The position numbers were made by a program, and so were the translations under genes. From Thermoflexales bacterium (lineage in GTDB: Bacteria; Chloroflexota; Anaerolineae; S140-20), in assembly GCA_015484715.1 (NCBI GenBank), contig WFUY01000036.1:1-14606 (forward strand): a DNA stretch of 14,606 nt. Direction: 5' to 3'. Below the pieces are notes generated by a model that worked only from the letters and a program-made list of their open reading frames with translations, was not told the origin of the DNA and did not search any database. Positions 6,077-12,243 of this stretch are shown in pieces (position 1 is the first letter of the stretch; every line of letters begins with the position of its first letter).

Positions 6077-7396
6077 ATGGCGGATGGGGTGTTGCGGGTG
6101 CGTCCGGGCCGACCGCTGGTAGGGCAACTCACCCCACCGGGGGACAAGTCCATCTCCCACCGGGCGGTGATGCTGGCCTCTCTGGCCTCCGGCGAGAGTC
6201 GGATCCGAGGATGGCTGGACGCCGGCGACACCCGGGCGACGCTGGAGGCGCTGGAAGCGATGGGCGTTCCCATCGCCGTGATCCGGCGTGCGGCCGGCGC
6301 GGCCGACCTGACGGTGCAGGGGGTGGGGTTGCGGGGATTGCACCCCCCTGCACGGCCCCTTCACTGCCGTCGCTCGGGCACGACGATGCGGTTGCTGGCC
6401 GGCCTCCTGGCCGGTCAGCCTTTCCCCAGCCTGCTCGACGGCGATCCCCAACTGCGCCGCCGGCCGATGCGTCGGGTCACTTTGCCCTTGCGCCAGATGG
6501 GAGCCGAGGTCCAGGACGAGGAGGGGCACGCCCCGCTGCGCATCCGAGGAGGACGTTTGCAGGGTATCACCTACGCGATGCCGGTGGCCAGTGCCCAGGT
6601 GAAGAGCGCCCTGCTCCTGGCCGGCCTCTACGCCGACGGCCCCACCACCGTCCACCAGCCCGGCCCCAGCCGGGATCACACGGAACGGATGCTGGCCGCG
6701 ATGGGCGTAGAGGTCCAAGTCGCCGGCCTGACGGTGACCCTCTACCCACCGACGGCTCCCCTGGCCCCTCTGGACCTGACCGTGCCCGGCGACTTCTCCT
6801 CGGCCGCCTTCCCCCTGGTGGCAGCCCTCCTGGTGCCCGGTTCCCGGCTGCTCCTGCAGGGGGTGAACCTCAACCCCACCCGGACGGGGCTGCTGGAGGT
6901 CCTGCGGGAGATGGGGGCCGAGATCGTCGAGAGGGCGGTGCGCCAGGAGGGCGGGGAGCCTGTCGCCGACCTGGAGGTCCGGCCCTCGCCGCTGCGGGCG
7001 ACCACGGTGGCCGGTGAGCGGGTCGTGCGCATGATTGACGAGTTCCCCATCTTCGCCGTGGCCGCCACCCAGGCCCTCGGGGAGACGGTGGTCCGGGATG
7101 CGGCCGAGCTCCGGGTCAAGGAGGTGGACCGGATCGCCGTCCTCGTCCGGGAGCTGCGCAAGATGGGAGCGGCCATCACCGAGCGGCCCGACGGCTTCGT
7201 CGTCCGGGGGCCGACGCCGCTGCAGGGAGCTGAGGTGGACAGCCACGGCGACCATCGGCTGGCGATGGCCTTAGGGGTGGCCGGCCTCCTAGCTGAGGGG
7301 GAGACAATCGTCTGGAGGGCCGAGGCCATCGGCGATAGCTACCCCGGCTTCGTCGAGGCGATGCAGGCTCTGGGGGCCGGGATGGAGGACTCTTAA
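6077..7396 (+). CDS. aroA: 3-phosphoshikimate 1-carboxyvinyltransferase (EPSP synthase), class II type
   Basis: The 439-aa enzyme transfers the enolpyruvyl group of phosphoenolpyruvate to shikimate-3-phosphate, the penultimate step to chorismate. Visible landmarks are PPGDKSISHRA (20-30), RSGTTMRLL (99-107), LDGDPQLRRRPMRRV (120-134), SAQVKSALLLAGL (172-184), SRDHTERML (198-206), NPTRTG (266-271), IDEFP with the catalytic Asp321, and KEVDR with Lys348 and Arg352. The set GDKS, SAQxK, RxHTE and NxTR matches the class II enzymes. One oddity is that the usual GNSGTT loop reads RRSGTT here. The ATG at 6077 has a GGCAGGAGG site. Between serB and folB it links aromatic synthesis to folate, since chorismate yields the pABA part of folate. 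Confidence 0.96.
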   Translation: MADGVLRVRPGRPLVGQLTPPGDKSISHRAVMLASLASGESRIRGWLDAGDTRATLEALEAMGVPIAVIRRAAGAADLTVQGVGLRGLHPPARPLHCRRSGTTMRLLAGLLAGQPFPSLLDGDPQLRRRPMRRVTLPLRQMGAEVQDEEGHAPLRIRGGRLQGITYAMPVASAQVKSALLLAGLYADGPTTVHQPGPSRDHTERMLAAMGVEVQVAGLTVTLYPPTAPLAPLDLTVPGDFSSAAFPLVAALLVPGSRLLLQGVNLNPTRTGLLEVLREMGAEIVERAVRQEGGEPVADLEVRPSPLRATTVAGERVVRMIDEFPIFAVAATQALGETVVRDAAELRVKEVDRIAVLVRELRKMGAAITERPDGFVVRGPTPLQGAEVDSHGDHRLAMALGVAGLLAEGETIVWRAEAIGDSYPGFVEAMQALGAGMEDS

Positions 7397-7407
7397 GGAG
7401 GGGGCTG

Positions 7408-7773
7408 ATGCGAGATTACATCGAGGTCCACGACCTGCTGGTGCGGACGGTCATCGGCGTGAGCGAGTGGGAGCGCCGGGACCGCCAGGATGTGCTCATC
7501 AATTTGCGCCTCTACACCGACACCCGGCCGGCCGGGGAGAGCGACGAGATCGAGAAGGCGCTGAACTACCGCACGGTGACCAAGCGGGTTATCGCCCTGG
7601 CCGAATCCTCCCGCTTCTTCCTGGTGGAGGCGCTGGCCGAGGCCATCGCCCGCCTCTGCATCCAGGAGTTCGGCGTGCCTAAGGTCCGGGTCCGGGTGGA
7701 GAAGCCGGGGGCCCTGCGCTTCGCCCGCTCGGTGAGCGTGACCATTGAGCGAAAGCGGGAGGACTACCGGTAA
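7408..7773 (+). CDS. folB: Dihydroneopterin aldolase
   Basis: The 121-aa protein has the full length of FolB, which cleaves 7,8-dihydroneopterin to 6-hydroxymethyl-7,8-dihydropterin and glycolaldehyde in folate synthesis. The N-terminal IEVHDLLVRTVIGVSEWERRDRQDVLI is the substrate-binding region, with a conserved Glu (about residue 20 or 22). NYRTV carries Tyr54, and FFLVEALAEAIA lies near residue 70. The catalytic Lys99 is in VEKPGALRFARSV. The ATG at 7408 follows AAGGAGGGGGC and lies 11 bases after the aroA stop. folK begins 17 bases after its stop, so the three genes are almost certainly one transcript. Confidence 0.94.
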   Translation: MRDYIEVHDLLVRTVIGVSEWERRDRQDVLINLRLYTDTRPAGESDEIEKALNYRTVTKRVIALAESSRFFLVEALAEAIARLCIQEFGVPKVRVRVEKPGALRFARSVSVTIERKREDYR

Positions 7774-7790
7774 GAAGTCGGGGGGTCAGG

Positions 7791-8330
7791 ATGTCTAAAG
7801 CGGTGGTGGCCTTCGGGTCGAACATCGAACCCGAGCGGTTCCTTCCGGCGGCGGTGCGGGAGCTGGCCCGACGGGTGCGCCTGCTGGCCGTTTCGCCCGT
7901 CTACCAGACGCCCCCCGTGGGGGCACCGGGGACGCCGCCCTTTCTCAACGGAGCCTTGCTGGTGGAGACGTCCTTGTCTCCCCACGAGCTGCGTTGGCAG
8001 GTGCTCCGTCCCATCGAAGCGACTCTGGGCCGAGTTCGGGGCGAGGACCCCAATGCCCCACGCACCGTTGACCTGGACCTGGTTCTGTACGAGGACCGGG
8101 TCTGCGCCGAGCCCGACCTGGAACTGCCGGCCCCCGACTTGCTGCGCTACGCCCACGTCGCCCTCCCCCTGGCCGATCTGGTGCCTCACTGGGTCCATCC
8201 GGTGACGGGGGAGACGATGGCCCAGATCGGCGCCCGCTTCGCGGCGGTCGGCGCGGCTTTCCGCCGACGAGACGATGTGGCCTCGCTGCTGCGTGCTCTA
8301 GTCGTTCGGCCAGGTCCTGCGGAACCGTGA
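7791..8330 (+). CDS. folK: 6-hydroxymethyl-7,8-dihydropterin pyrophosphokinase
   Basis: The 179-aa protein transfers pyrophosphate from ATP to 6-hydroxymethyl-dihydropterin, the step after FolB. Family landmarks are the N-terminal [10 protein letters not shown] (residues 6-15), [10 protein letters not shown] (35-44), [10 protein letters not shown] (51-60), [10 protein letters not shown] (75-84) and the signature [10 protein letters not shown] (91-100), with two Mg-binding Asp residues at 94 and 96. The usual PHP-R-FVL block near residue 115 is replaced by [15 protein letters not shown], a mild divergence. The ATG at 7791 is preceded by GGGGGGTCAGG. The protein has a C-terminal tail of roughly 20 residues beyond the core. 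folP, which would use the product, is not adjacent. Confidence 0.93.
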   Translation: MSKAVVAFGSNIEPERFLPAAVRELARRVRLLAVSPVYQTPPVGAPGTPPFLNGALLVETSLSPHELRWQVLRPIEATLGRVRGEDPNAPRTVDLDLVLYEDRVCAEPDLELPAPDLLRYAHVALPLADLVPHWVHPVTGETMAQIGARFAAVGAAFRRRDDVASLLRALVVRPGPAEP

Positions 8331-8338
8331 TCCGTCTT

Positions 8339-8355
8339 GCCCCGCTCTTCGGGGC
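8339..8355 (+). other. Small GC hairpin between folK and folE
   Basis: GCCCCG (8339-8344) and CGGGGC (8350-8355) form a 6-bp stem with a 5-base loop, 9 bases after the folK stop. It is followed by TCTTG only, not a proper U-tract, so it may be a weak terminator, a pause site or an mRNA-stability element. folE starts about 90 bases later. Confidence 0.3.
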
Positions 8356-8445
8356 TCTTGCGGATCGCCGGTCCGCTGGGAGGTGAGGAGAGGGAGCGTC
8401 TGCCAGTCGGTCCTTAGATCAGCCAAGGGAAAGGATGGAGAGCAG

Positions 8446-9063
8446 ATGAAGAGCAACGGAAGAATGACGATCGAACGGGTGCAGGCGCCAACGAGTTGGC
8501 CTACAGAACCGATGGAGGCGCTGGTTCGGGACTGGCTTCGGCTCATCGGTGAGGATCCCAACCGGCAGGGGCTGAAGCGGACCCCAGAGCGTGTGGCCCG
8601 AATGTACGCTGAATTGACCGAGGGCTACCGGGTGGACCCGGTGGCGCTGGTGAACGAGGCCCTTTTCGACGTTGCCTACGACGAGATGGTGCTGGTCAAG
8701 GAGATCGAGTTCTACAGCCTGTGCGAGCATCATATGCTGCCCTTCTTCGGTCACGCCCACGTCGCCTACATCCCCGATGGGCGGGTCTTGGGCCTCTCCA
8801 AGATCCCGCGCATCGTCGAGATGTTCGCCCGCCGCCTGCAGGTCCAGGAGCGGATGACGGAGCAGATCGCCCAGTTCCTGGACGATCTGCTGCATCCCTT
8901 GGGGGTGGGTGTGGTGATCGAGGCGGCCCATATGTGTGCAATGATGCGGGGCGTGAAGAAGGCTAATGCCCGGATGGTCACCAGTGCGATGAAGGGGAAC
9001 TTCAAGCAGGACGAGCGTACCCGGATGGAGTTCCTGAGCTTGATCGGGCGCGAGGGCTCATAG
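8446..9063 (+). CDS. folE: GTP cyclohydrolase I
   Basis: FolE converts GTP to 7,8-dihydroneopterin triphosphate, the first step of pterin and folate synthesis. The catalytic zinc ligands are visible as Cys93 and His96 in [12 protein letters not shown] and Cys164 in [36 protein letters not shown] (about 116-142) is the classic signature. The [18 protein letters not shown] tail completes the active site. I chose the ATG at 8446 (205 aa) because GGATGGAGAGCAG precedes it and the protein then has normal family length. A GTG at 8383 would add 21 unconserved residues and lacks a good site. An ATG at 8464 is also possible. It lies 115 bases after folK, so it may be co-transcribed or have its own start. 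Confidence 0.94.
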   Translation: MKSNGRMTIERVQAPTSWPTEPMEALVRDWLRLIGEDPNRQGLKRTPERVARMYAELTEGYRVDPVALVNEALFDVAYDEMVLVKEIEFYSLCEHHMLPFFGHAHVAYIPDGRVLGLSKIPRIVEMFARRLQVQERMTEQIAQFLDDLLHPLGVGVVIEAAHMCAMMRGVKKANARMVTSAMKGNFKQDERTRMEFLSLIGREGS

Positions 9064-9078
9064 GCCACAAGGTGGCCT
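9062..9078 (+). other. Hairpin overlapping the folE stop codon
   Basis: AGGCCAC and GTGGCCT form a 7-bp stem with a 3-base loop, starting within the TAG stop codon. There is no U-tract directly after it. It may act together with the stronger hairpin at 9108-9136. Confidence 0.35.
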
Positions 9079-9107
9079 GCTCGGCGGGCTTTCAAGGGGG
9101 GAGGCAA

Positions 9108-9136
9108 ATCGGCCCGGTGCTGGGCACCGGGCCGAT
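9108..9136. terminator. Strong hairpin between convergent folE and the DJ-1 gene
   Basis: ATCGGCCCGGTGC pairs perfectly with GCACCGGGCCGAT (13 bp) around a 3-base loop. The element lies between two converging genes, which fits a bidirectional terminator. The following T-tracts are poor (CTCTGTC on the plus strand, TTTGCC on the minus strand), so efficiency may be modest or need other factors. Confidence 0.65.
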
Positions 9137-9165
9137 CTCTGTCAGGAGCGTATCGGGAGCGGCGA

Positions 9166-9753
9166 TCAGGGCTCGATCTTCGTCCCCAGCACCTCCAGGA
9201 ACTTGGCGATCCACTCGGGGTGGGCAGGCCAGGCCGGGGCGGTGACCAAGTTGCCGTCCACCACGGCGTTGCTGAAGGTCTTGTTGACCTCGCCCAGGGT
9301 GGCTCCGGCGAGCTTCATCTCCGGCATCACCGCCGGATAGCCGATGGCCGTCTTGCCCTCCAGCACGCCGGCGGCCGAGAGGACCTGGACACCGTGGCAG
9401 ATGGCTGCGATGGGCTTGTTGGCCTCGGCGAAGTGGCGGGTGATCTCCAGGACCTTTTCGTTCAGGCGTAGGTACTCTGGGGCGCGTCCGCCGGGGATGA
9501 CCAGGGCATCATACGACGCCGGGTCCACCTTGTCGAAGTCGTAGTTGAGGGTGAAGTTGTGGCCGCGCTTCTCGCTGTAGGTCTGATCCCCCTCGAAGTC
9601 GTGGATGGCCGTTCGGATCTGCTCGCCCGCCTTCTTGCCGGGGCAAACGGCGTGCACGCGGTGGCCTACCATCAGGAGCATCTGGAAGGGCACCATCACC
9701 TCGTAGTCCTCCGCGTAGTCACCGACGAGCATCAGGATCTTTTTAGGAGCCAT
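9166..9753 (-). CDS. DJ-1/PfpI family protein, plant DJ-1D-like
   Basis: The 195-aa protein is a single DJ-1/PfpI domain. The nucleophile elbow is AICHGVQVL with Cys119 and His120, and the acidic partner is in GDYAEDYE (about Glu15/Glu18). The segments [44 protein letters not shown] and [17 protein letters not shown] closely recall plant DJ-1D (GLYI/III-like) domains, more than classical PfpI proteases. Known activities in the superfamily include glutathione-independent glyoxalase, deglycase-type and chaperone functions; a role against reactive carbonyls or stress is likely but not shown. The start at 9753 has AAGGAGGAAGAG before it; an upstream in-frame extension of 54 residues is unconserved and covers the promoter. 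It is monocistronic, with its own promoter and operator-like repeat. Confidence 0.9.
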   Translation of the reverse strand: MAPKKILMLVGDYAEDYEVMVPFQMLLMVGHRVHAVCPGKKAGEQIRTAIHDFEGDQTYSEKRGHNFTLNYDFDKVDPASYDALVIPGGRAPEYLRLNEKVLEITRHFAEANKPIAAICHGVQVLSAAGVLEGKTAIGYPAVMPEMKLAGATLGEVNKTFSNAVVDGNLVTAPAWPAHPEWIAKFLEVLGTKIEP

Positions 9754-9794
9754 CTCTTCCTCCTTCCTTCCCTTTTGGATAGAAGCATGAGAAG

Positions 9795-9818
9795 CTATCG
9801 GAGACATTACACCGATAG
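9795..9818. promoter_or_regulatory. Operator-like inverted repeat before the DJ-1 gene
   Basis: CTATCGG (9795-9801) and CCGATAG (9812-9818) are perfect 7-bp inverted arms with a 10-bp spacer, about one and a half helical turns between centres. The repeat overlaps the downstream edge of the -10 element and covers the expected transcription start, a standard place for a repressor. No regulator gene is adjacent. It may instead form a 5'-UTR hairpin. Confidence 0.5.
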
Positions 9819-9845
9819 TGTATATCAAGAGATTGCCCCTGTCAA
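9817..9845 (-). promoter_or_regulatory. Promoter of the DJ-1 gene
   Basis: On the minus strand a perfect TTGACA (9840-9845) is followed by 17 bp and TACACT (9817-9822), four of six matches to the -10 consensus. An alternative TATACA with a 15-bp spacer overlaps it. The transcript would start about 60 bases upstream of the chosen ATG. Confidence 0.65.
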
Positions 9846-9936
9846 TAGGGTTTCGGGGCCGCTCAAGCAAAACCCGTATTCCCGAGGACTTCGCGTGACC
9901 TTCGTGGGTGCTCATCCTCTTGCGTTCGTCTCGTTC

Positions 9937-10071
9937 CGGTGATTACCCACATCTTGGAGATAGGGAGACTAGCCGTACACGAATGGGGCACGAGCACACG
10001 AATTAAGGACCGCCTCATTCGTGGACGGCCTGCTACGGACCCCTCTCTCGCTCACTTGTGGGTAATCACCG
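9937..10071. repeat. 135-bp element with nested inverted repeats
   Basis: The outer ends are a perfect 15-bp inverted repeat (CGGTGATTACCCACA at 9937-9951; its complement at 10057-10071). Inside lies a second inverted repeat of 18 bp with two mismatches (9972-9989 and 10012-10029, core CACGAATG/CATTCGTG). A further ACACGAAT copy sits in the centre (9996-10003). No reading frame is present and no target-site duplication is visible. It could be a MITE-like remnant, a repeat of a dispersed family or a structured non-coding element. The outer arm itself is a near palindrome (GGTGATTACC), as expected of a protein-binding site. Confidence 0.6.
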
Positions 10072-10125
10072 CACGCACTGACTTGACATGATGGATTATG
10101 GGTTATCACCGATCTCGTTGACTTG
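10059..10125 (+). repeat. Two direct repeats in exact 40-bp phase
   Basis: The pattern TGGGT(A/T)ATCACCG, seven variable bases, then TGACTTG occurs at 10059-10085 and again at 10099-10125. The first copy includes the right arm of the inverted-repeat element. The spacing of 40 bp is close to four helical turns, which fits paired binding sites for one protein. Confidence 0.55.
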
Positions 10126-10222
10126 CGCGACACGATTTCGGGTGGGATGCCACAGGGCTCTCGTCATAGCATCATCATAGGTGTGGTCATAGGTCTCCTC
10201 TAGCCTGGAAATGGCTTGGCAG

Positions 10223-10260
10223 TCGGCCTGTCGCGCCTGTCGTTTCTCAGGCGAGGCCGA
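10223..10260 (+). other. Bulged leader hairpin upstream of the signalling cassette
   Basis: TCGGCCT (10223-10229) pairs with AGGCCGA (10254-10260), and CGCCTG (10234-10239) with CAGGCG (10248-10253). The left side has a 4-base bulge and the loop has 8 bases. There is no U-tract, so it is not a standard terminator. It lies about 120 bases upstream of the small gene and may be an element of its 5' leader. Confidence 0.4.
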
Positions 10261-10362
10261 TCTCTGAACTATGTATGCGCAGTTTCCGGGTTGCTGCCGA
10301 TCTCCTGGCTGCCAGGCTTTGTTTCGTGTTGGGCCTAGCGCCGGTCAGGGATGGCAATGGTG

Positions 10363-10374
10363 TCTCCTAGGAGA
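10363..10374 (+). promoter_or_regulatory. 12-bp palindrome overlapping the ribosome binding site
   Basis: TCTCCTAGGAGA is a perfect palindrome whose right half (AGGAGA) is the Shine-Dalgarno sequence of the gene at 10384. In DNA it could be a protein site; in RNA the left half could partly mask the ribosome binding site, although only about four pairs can form around a 4-base loop. Confidence 0.35.
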
Positions 10375-10383
10375 GGAAGCACG

Positions 10384-10623
10384 ATGTCCTACCAAGCCCT
10401 GGAGATGCTGGTTGGTGAGGCGATTATTGATCAGGAGTTCCGGTCCCGTCTCCTCAACGGCCAGCGCCCCCACATTCTACAGCAGTACGATCTGACTCCC
10501 GAGGAGCGCCGGATGCTCCTGAGCATCCAGGCCAATTCTCTGGAGGAGTTTGCCGCTTGCATTTACCATTGGCTGCAGACTCAGACTCACCCTGGCGGGG
10601 CAACGCCCTGGCTGGCCGCGTAA
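10384..10623 (+). CDS. Os1348/NHLP-clan-like small protein (RiPP-leader-like), 79 aa
   Basis: The pattern SYQALEMLVGEAIIDQEFRSRLLNG, then YDLTPEERRMLLSIQANSLEEFAACIYHWL (about residues 39-68) resembles the nitrile-hydratase-leader-like (NHLP) clan. In particular it recalls the Os1348-type small proteins of Chloroflexota and Actinobacteria, annotated as leader-like peptides. The C-terminus is short (QTQTHPGGATPWLAA) with a single Cys at position 59 and no Cys/Ser/Thr-rich core. No modification enzyme (YcaO, LanM, radical SAM) or peptidase-transporter is in the window. Here it is in operon with a receiver protein and, past a terminator, a histidine kinase, so a signalling role is as plausible as a peptide precursor. 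The ATG at 10384 has AGGAGAGGAAGC; an earlier in-frame ATG (10351) lacks a good site. Confidence 0.7.
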   Translation: MSYQALEMLVGEAIIDQEFRSRLLNGQRPHILQQYDLTPEERRMLLSIQANSLEEFAACIYHWLQTQTHPGGATPWLAA

Positions 10624-10635
10624 CCGGGGAGCGAT

Positions 10636-11046
10636 ATGGCCGCTCGTATCCTCATTGCCGACGACGACCCCGACATGCGTCACCTGCTCCGGTTAATCCT
10701 CCGACGGCGAGGGTATCAGATCATCGAAGCTCAAGATGGCAAAGAGACGCTGGCGCGGGCGTCGGAGGAGAGACCTGATCTGATCCTGTTGGACATTATG
10801 ATGCCCCGGATGAGCGGTTTCGAAGTCTGTCGCCGACTTCAAGCTGACAAGGGAACAATGCACATTCCCATCATCTTCCTCACAGCCAAGAGTGATCCCG
10901 TCAGCCGCAGCGAAGGACTTCGGTTAGGAGCTCGGGACTTCATTAGTAAGATGGTTGGTCCTAAGCAGCTGGTTGAGCAGATCGAGCGGATCCTGAGTCC
11001 GTGCCGGGACGATGCTGCTCATGCTTCTCTGGCCAGCCAGGCGTAG
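10636..11046 (+). CDS. Stand-alone receiver-domain response regulator (CheY-like)
   Basis: The 136-aa protein is one receiver domain with a short Ala/Ser-rich tail and no output domain. The acidic pocket is ADDDPD (Asp9-Asp11), the phosphorylation site is Asp53 in LLDIMMPRMSG, the switch Thr is Thr83 in FLTAKSD, and Lys105 is conserved. The usual Lys-Pro of receivers reads Lys-Met here (FISKMVGPKQL). It should be phosphorylated by a histidine kinase and work by protein contact; the kinase encoded just downstream is the obvious candidate. It begins 12 bases after the small NHLP-like gene with a GGGGAG site, so both are co-transcribed. It is followed by an intrinsic terminator. Confidence 0.93.
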   Translation: MAARILIADDDPDMRHLLRLILRRRGYQIIEAQDGKETLARASEERPDLILLDIMMPRMSGFEVCRRLQADKGTMHIPIIFLTAKSDPVSRSEGLRLGARDFISKMVGPKQLVEQIERILSPCRDDAAHASLASQA

Positions 11047-11066
11047 TCCCTGCCCTTAAGGTGAGC

Positions 11067-11103
11067 AAGCCCTTCGCCAAGCTGGCGAAGGGTTTCCTCT
11101 GTT
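11067..11103 (+). terminator. Intrinsic terminator between receiver gene and histidine kinase gene
   Basis: CCCTTCGCCA (11070-11079) pairs with TGGCGAAGGG (11083-11092), a 10-bp stem with a 3-base loop. Up to three more A-U/G-U pairs extend it, followed by TTTCCTCTGTT. It ends only about 13 bases before the kinase start codon, so it may act as an attenuator controlling how much kinase is made. Confidence 0.75.
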
Positions 11104-11115
11104 AATGGGGGTTCT

Positions 11116-12234
11116 GTGGACACCTTTCAGGTTCTCTATGCAACGGACTTCCTTGAAGTTGCCCGATCTACCCGGCAGCGCCTGAACGTCTACATCCCCT
11201 CTTTGAAAATCCACCTGGTCAGTCCGGCTCATCAGGCCCTGACGTGGCTTGACGCGAGACCTTTTCACGTGCTTCTGTTGGAGCCTTCCTCCTCCGAGGA
11301 GGCTCTGTCTCTGTTACAGACCCTTCGACGCCAGTTTCCCGCTCTCCCCGTCATCGTCCTGATAGAACCGGCCTCTCCCCAGGTTGTCGAAGCGTTCCTG
11401 AGGGCTAGCGCTTACGATTGCCTCCCTCGGAAAGAAGTTCTCCCCTCCCGGTTGGCTTCCCTCTTAAAGCACGCTGGTCATTACGCCCAACTGCTCCGCC
11501 AGCAGAGGGAGCTAAACACCTGTCTGGATACCAATCGCCTTCAGATCGAGACGTTGCGCCAGCAACTGAGCAGCCTGATTCACGATCTACGCACCCCACT
11601 CTCCAGTATCAAGCTTCACCTCACGCTGCTCCAGCGGGGGAAGGAGGAACGGCGCGAGGACTATCTGGCGACGCTGAGGCGGGAGGTGGAGCGGCTGGAG
11701 AGCCTTGTCCAGACAGCTCTTGAGTCTGCCCAGCCGGACCCTTCCGCCTCACCGGCGGCAAGGCAGACGTGCGACATCAACCAGGTGGTTCAAGCTTTGG
11801 TGAGGGATCGCCAGGAGATGGCTCATCAACGGGGGCTACGCTTCACTTGGCATCTGGCGCCTTACCTTCCCCCGGTGACCGGCAATGGGCCGATGATTGC
11901 CCAGGCCATAGACAACCTCATCATCAATGCCCTCAACTACACGCCTGCGGGCGGGGAGGTTGCCGTCTACACGATGGGGCACCACTTAGGCGAAGAGAGG
12001 TGGATCACCATCACGGTCAGCGACACAGGGCTGGGCATCGCTCCTGAGGAGATCTCGCACCTCTTTGATCGGTACTACCGGGGAGAAGCAGCCCGACAGA
12101 CGGGAAGGCCAGGCAGTGGGCTGGGCCTGGCGCTCAGTCGGGAGATCGTGGAAGCCCACGGGGGACGTATTGAGGTCGAAAGTCAGCTTGGGCAGGGAAG
12201 CTCCTTCACCATCTGGCTACCGGCGATCTCCTGA
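11116..12234 (+). CDS. Soluble hybrid-like histidine kinase with degenerate N-terminal receiver
   Basis: The 372-aa protein has no membrane helix. Residues 1-120 fold-match a receiver domain, but the phospho-acceptor position is Glu56 (HVLLLEPSS) instead of Asp, the switch Ser/Thr is missing (VLIEP) and only Lys106 is kept. A short helical linker (about 121-150) leads to the HisKA helix with His156 in LIHDLRTPLSSI. The catalytic domain shows the N box (DNLIINALNYTP, 266-277), G1 (DTGLGI, 303-308), an F box (LFDRYYRG) and G2 (GSGLGLAL). The kinase should therefore be active, with the receiver-like part serving as a sensor or docking domain. The GTG start has only a GGGGG-type site and lies just after a terminator. 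Its partner could be the upstream receiver or the convergent OmpR regulator. Confidence 0.9.
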   Translation: MDTFQVLYATDFLEVARSTRQRLNVYIPSLKIHLVSPAHQALTWLDARPFHVLLLEPSSSEEALSLLQTLRRQFPALPVIVLIEPASPQVVEAFLRASAYDCLPRKEVLPSRLASLLKHAGHYAQLLRQQRELNTCLDTNRLQIETLRQQLSSLIHDLRTPLSSIKLHLTLLQRGKEERREDYLATLRREVERLESLVQTALESAQPDPSASPAARQTCDINQVVQALVRDRQEMAHQRGLRFTWHLAPYLPPVTGNGPMIAQAIDNLIINALNYTPAGGEVAVYTMGHHLGEERWITITVSDTGLGIAPEEISHLFDRYYRGEAARQTGRPGSGLGLALSREIVEAHGGRIEVESQLGQGSSFTIWLPAIS

Positions 12235-12243
12235 AAGGGCGTT

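Larger units (their letters stand above)
9754..10383. other. 630-bp non-coding region
   Basis: No convincing gene is found on either strand; the open frames here lack a ribosome binding site or coding character. The region holds, from left to right, the DJ-1 promoter and operator, the nested inverted repeat, the phased direct repeat, a bulged hairpin and the ribosome binding site of the small NHLP-like gene. A TTGACA at 10083-10088 has no matching -10 at normal spacing, so I cannot place the promoter of the signalling genes. Confidence 0.6.

Noticed and set aside
5675..7255. A 526-codon open frame antisense to serB and aroA
   Set aside because: Length alone is impressive, but the translation is His/Gly/Gln-rich low complexity without any family pattern, and it is fully opposite two clear enzymes.
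9166..9915. Longer DJ-1 protein of 249 residues
   Set aside because: The extra 54 residues cover the promoter and operator and show no similarity to the family; the start at 9753 has an excellent ribosome binding site.
9559..9942. 127-codon plus-strand frame reaching into the DJ-1 upstream region
   Set aside because: Mostly opposite the DJ-1 gene and its promoter, without a ribosome binding site.
10083..10111. Promoter based on the perfect TTGACA at 10083-10088
   Set aside because: The sequence 16-18 bp downstream has no -10-like hexamer; the TTGACA is better explained as part of the phased repeat.
9937..10138. CRISPR array or iteron origin
   Set aside because: Only two or three related units are present, the intervening sequences are not uniform spacers, and no cas, rep or dnaA gene is nearby.
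10271..10495. 74-codon frame upstream of the NHLP-like gene
   Set aside because: It overlaps the better-supported small gene in another frame, and its start lacks a Shine-Dalgarno sequence.
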